A DNA stretch of 64,000 bases from Cymbidium sinense. Its lineage: Eukaryota > Streptophyta > Magnoliopsida > Asparagales > Orchidaceae. Where the stretch lies: positions 25,259,808 to 25,323,807 of the forward strand of contig CM038214.1 of assembly GCA_021442155.1 (NCBI GenBank), in the 5' to 3' direction. Made by a program: the position numbers and the translations under genes. The notes beneath the pieces are model-generated. The model was not told where the DNA came from and did no database searches. It saw nothing but the letters and a program-made list of their open reading frames with translations. Positions 61,681 through 64,000 of this stretch are shown in pieces; position 1 is the first letter of the stretch; each line of letters begins with the position of its first letter.

Positions 61681-62500
61681 GTTGTAGGTTTTACTGCTAC
61701 CCTGATCTGCTTTATTTGGAAGGTTATTTCCTTTTTATTATCCTTTGCACCCTTTTGCTACCATTGTTGGCTTTTGGACTTTAGGACCCTTTGTCTAGCT
61801 GGTGGACTTTGTGATTATTATCTGTTCCCTATTTTTTGATATTCTGACTATTTTTGCTGTTATCAATTAGCTCTCTATGTTTTCACCTTCTATTTTTTCC
61901 CACTTGGCTCTGTTAACATCGAGCAGATCCCTGTGATTTTCCATCTGATTATTTGGATCTTTATATATGCTTCTGGGTGGACTCTTGGCCAACTTGTTGG
62001 TATTAATTGCTTTGGTTGTTGGCTGAACAGGATTAATACTCTACATGCTGTCTCTATGGTTTTGGTTTGTTTTACTCAGCAACACTCTCTTAAAGTTGTT
62101 GATTGATTGGTGGACTTTGCCTTGAACCACCTTAATGGTTTATTATATGCATATCATCTTAATTGATGGTTGTCTCTTCTTTTTTCTCCACCGTTCAGTT
62201 AAATTTGTATCTATTGCAATGTTTATCCTGGATGAGTGGTATGTATGGCTTGCTGGTTTTTGTACTCTAGCTGGTTGTTTCTTCTCTTGGATATTTGTTG
62301 TTTTGGTTCTTCAGGACTCCTATGTTGGCTCCATCACGGTTGGTGGATTTACGGGTCTATGTTCATTAGCTATTTCTAACATTCTTGTTATTTGGTTTTG
62401 GTGATTATGCAGGTTCTTTGCCTTCAGATACCTATTTTTATGCTCTACCTAGTTGGTTATTAATGATGGTAATGTCTACTCTGATGGAGAGAGGTTTTAA
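61681..62500 (+). repeat. Internal duplication in L1 tail, unit 2
   Basis: It opens GTTGTAGGTTTTACTGCTAC and carries the same ordered blocks as unit 1 with scattered substitutions and small indels. The start offset is 1215 bases. Confidence 0.85.
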
Positions 62501-63456
62501 CTTAACTTATGCATCACGTGGTCAATTATATGGGGTTTGCTAACTTTTGGTTTTCTGATTACATAATTCCCAGCTATGTGGTGTTGATTTTTCATTGTTT
62601 CTTTGCTTATGGGCTTTGTAGTCAGCCTGAAAACCATTTTAATTCTTGCCTCTCTTATCTTTTCCCTACCATTGTTAGTCTTATGCAGACCACTGTTAAG
62701 ATGCTCTTAGCTAATTCATATTCCAACCCTATCATGCTCTATCTAAATGGGTTGTCTTATAATGAGCTTGCTGCCTAATGCTGTATCTCATGAACTTCTT
62801 GCATTGGTGATGGGCATCCTTTGATATGGTGTCTTATATCGAGTCTTATTTCCAGGATGGGAACCTCTTTCACATTCCGACTTTTACTGAATATCTATCT
62901 ACCCTGTATTTAATTAAAATTATAGGTACTAAGGATATCAAGACTTTTATCAAATGGATGCAATACAAGTTTGTTGGCTATGATGGCTGAGATGTTTTCA
63001 CTCCCTTTTGGTTTGGTAGTAGCTCTTGTGATGTAACCCTTCTGATTTACGGATGCTCATATTTGCCTCTGCCCCAACTTGGTGTGATTGAGCCTGAGCC
63101 CTCTCTATCACAACTCTTTACTATCATTCTCAGATTATGCAGTTTTCAATTATCATTTTGTTTGTATTACCTTAACTGCACTAACTTTTTTCTATTTACA
63201 TTCTTGCAGGTGATTCTCTCTTGTCCTCTTGTAGGTTTGCTCCAGAGTGTCATGCATTCTCCCATTCAGAGCATTGGCCCTAATCTTCCATTGGCTTATT
63301 ATGTTAATCAATTTGTATCTTTTGATTGCTTTATTGTTTTCTTTTGCTTTTTTTTGTATTTAGATAGGGGATTTACTCCCTAGGCTGATTGTAGCTCGTT
63401 GAGCAATAGTTCTGGAGTTTATCCCTTTAAGGACCTTGTAACCCTCTTTTTGTGGC

Positions 63457-63462
63457 AATAAA
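63457..63462 (+). promoter_or_regulatory. Polyadenylation signal of L1 LINE
   Basis: AATAAA in TGTGGCAATAAAATTCCC, followed by CCCTACATGGGGTTCCCC, which can fold as two alternative small hairpins, and then the A-tail. Confidence 0.75.
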
Positions 63463-63493
63463 ATTCCCTACATGGGGTTCCCCAAAAAAAAAA

Positions 63494-64000
63494 AACCATA
63501 AACCCTAAAGCCTAAACCCCAAACCATAAACCCTAAACCATAAACCCTAAAACCTAAACACTAAAATCTAAGCTAACTCTAAACCTTAAACCCTAAAAAC
63601 AATAAACCCTAAAGCTTAAACATTAAATCCTAAACCTTAAATCCTAAACCCTAAACCCTAACCCTAAACTCAAAACCCTAAAACCCTAAACCCTAAACCC
63701 TAAACCCTAAACCCTAAACCCTAAACCCTAAACCATGAAAACCTAGAAACCTAAACCAAAACTAATAAAAACCTAACAAAAATAAAAATAAAAAAAACCT
63801 AAACCTAAATAAAATAAAATAAAAACAAAATAAAATAAAACCTAAACTAAAACATAAACCTAACCCTAAAAATAAAATAAAATAAACAAAATAATAAAAT
63901 AAAAACTTAAACTAAACTAAAAAAAATAAAATAAACCTATGAATAAAAAATCTAAATAAAATAAAATAAAATAAAATAAAAACTAAATAAAAACCTAAAC
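63494..64000. repeat. Telomere-like array, with a long clean CCCTAAA run
   Basis: The right copy of the LINE target duplication (63494-63513) passes into type A sequence with a run of about seven perfect CCCTAAA heptamers at about 63683-63732, the cleanest stretch I noticed in the window. A B module opens near 63740 and continues to the window end. No gene is visible. Confidence 0.9.

Larger units (their letters stand above)
58735..63493 (+). mobile_element. L1-type LINE, 5'-truncated in RNase H, with a 4.4-kb tail
   Basis: It begins within the RNase H domain (TTTGCTTACCCC equals AFAYP of the copy at 25400-26131). The 3' tail is twice as long as in the other two L1 elements and ends with AATAAA at 63457, a CCC-TACAT-GGGG hairpin and an A-run from 63484. 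A 20-bp target duplication brackets it. The tail is extended by an internal duplication with a period of about 1.2 kb. Confidence 0.87.
59091..63493 (+). other. L1 LINE very long T-rich 3' tail
   Basis: T-rich sequence with hydrophobic ORFs of 60-122 codons, none of a known family. Two blocks of about 815 bases, 60466-61280 and 61681-62500, are duplicates with a period of about 1.2 kb. Within and beside them the codons GWxxGxL...GCWxNW or a variant recur (60740, 61008, 61572, 61975, 62231). The last 480 bases from 63004 match the end of the LINE at 23599-28248. I see no signal that any of these ORFs is under selection. Confidence 0.7.

Noticed and set aside
1..64000. A true functional telomere
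   Set aside because: Runs of perfect heptamer are short (about seven units at most), and the array is mixed with AT-rich modules, retrocopies and transposons. This is telomere-like satellite or a long interstitial array.

Overview
This window looks like repeat-only heterochromatin from a flowering plant. The evidence is the Arabidopsis-type telomere heptamer (CCCTAAA on the + strand), plant L1 LINEs with a C-terminal RNase H, plant RTE LINEs, a Ty3/gypsy element of the Tat type, and pseudogenes of a plant glycine-rich RNA-binding protein whose C-terminus reads GGSDGNWRN. I found no intact host gene, tRNA, rRNA or CRISPR array. The species cannot be named from the sequence.

The matrix is a degenerate telomere-like array that fills everything between insertions. 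It is always in the CCCTAAA orientation, with an A/C-rich + strand that is nearly free of G. Two textures alternate. Type A is degenerate heptamer CCCTAAA. Type B is an AT-rich module of about 0.65-0.9 kb, built from CCTAAA hexamers and AATAAA-type words. B modules tend to open with AAGCTAAAAACCTAAACC and to close with a short non-telomeric motif of the form CCTACNAGTTTACNTAATTT followed by A's. In the first 10 kb these are organised in a larger unit of about 4.2-4.7 kb.

Seven dispersed copies of one 5'-truncated, A-tailed GR-RBP retrocopy sit inside the array (from 1161, 1981, 4015, 5812, 8231, 12216 and 44126). All start at the same codon, and six share the same upstream flank. This suggests one capture event followed by amplification with the satellite. 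The copy at 12216 keeps an open frame to the normal stop.

Later insertions, left to right: a dispersed-repeat fragment rich in TTGACC (9775-11440); an RTE LINE on the minus strand (15981-19709) with a second RTE LINE nested in it (16815-18063); an L1 LINE on the plus strand (23599-28248); a near full-length RTE LINE, minus (30085-33178); a full-length but decayed L1 LINE, plus (35103-42852); a Tat-type Ty3/gypsy relic, minus (46943-57955), with pol in the order RT, RNase H, second RNase H, integrase, plus several tandem-repeat zones; and a 5'-truncated L1 LINE, plus (58735-63493). All coding regions are broken, so the window is a layered record of satellite amplification and insertion rather than a set of genes working together. 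The least expected structures are the amplified retrocopy, the recurring B-module end motif, and the very long T-rich 3' tails of the L1 elements, which contain internal duplications and a recurring GW..G motif.
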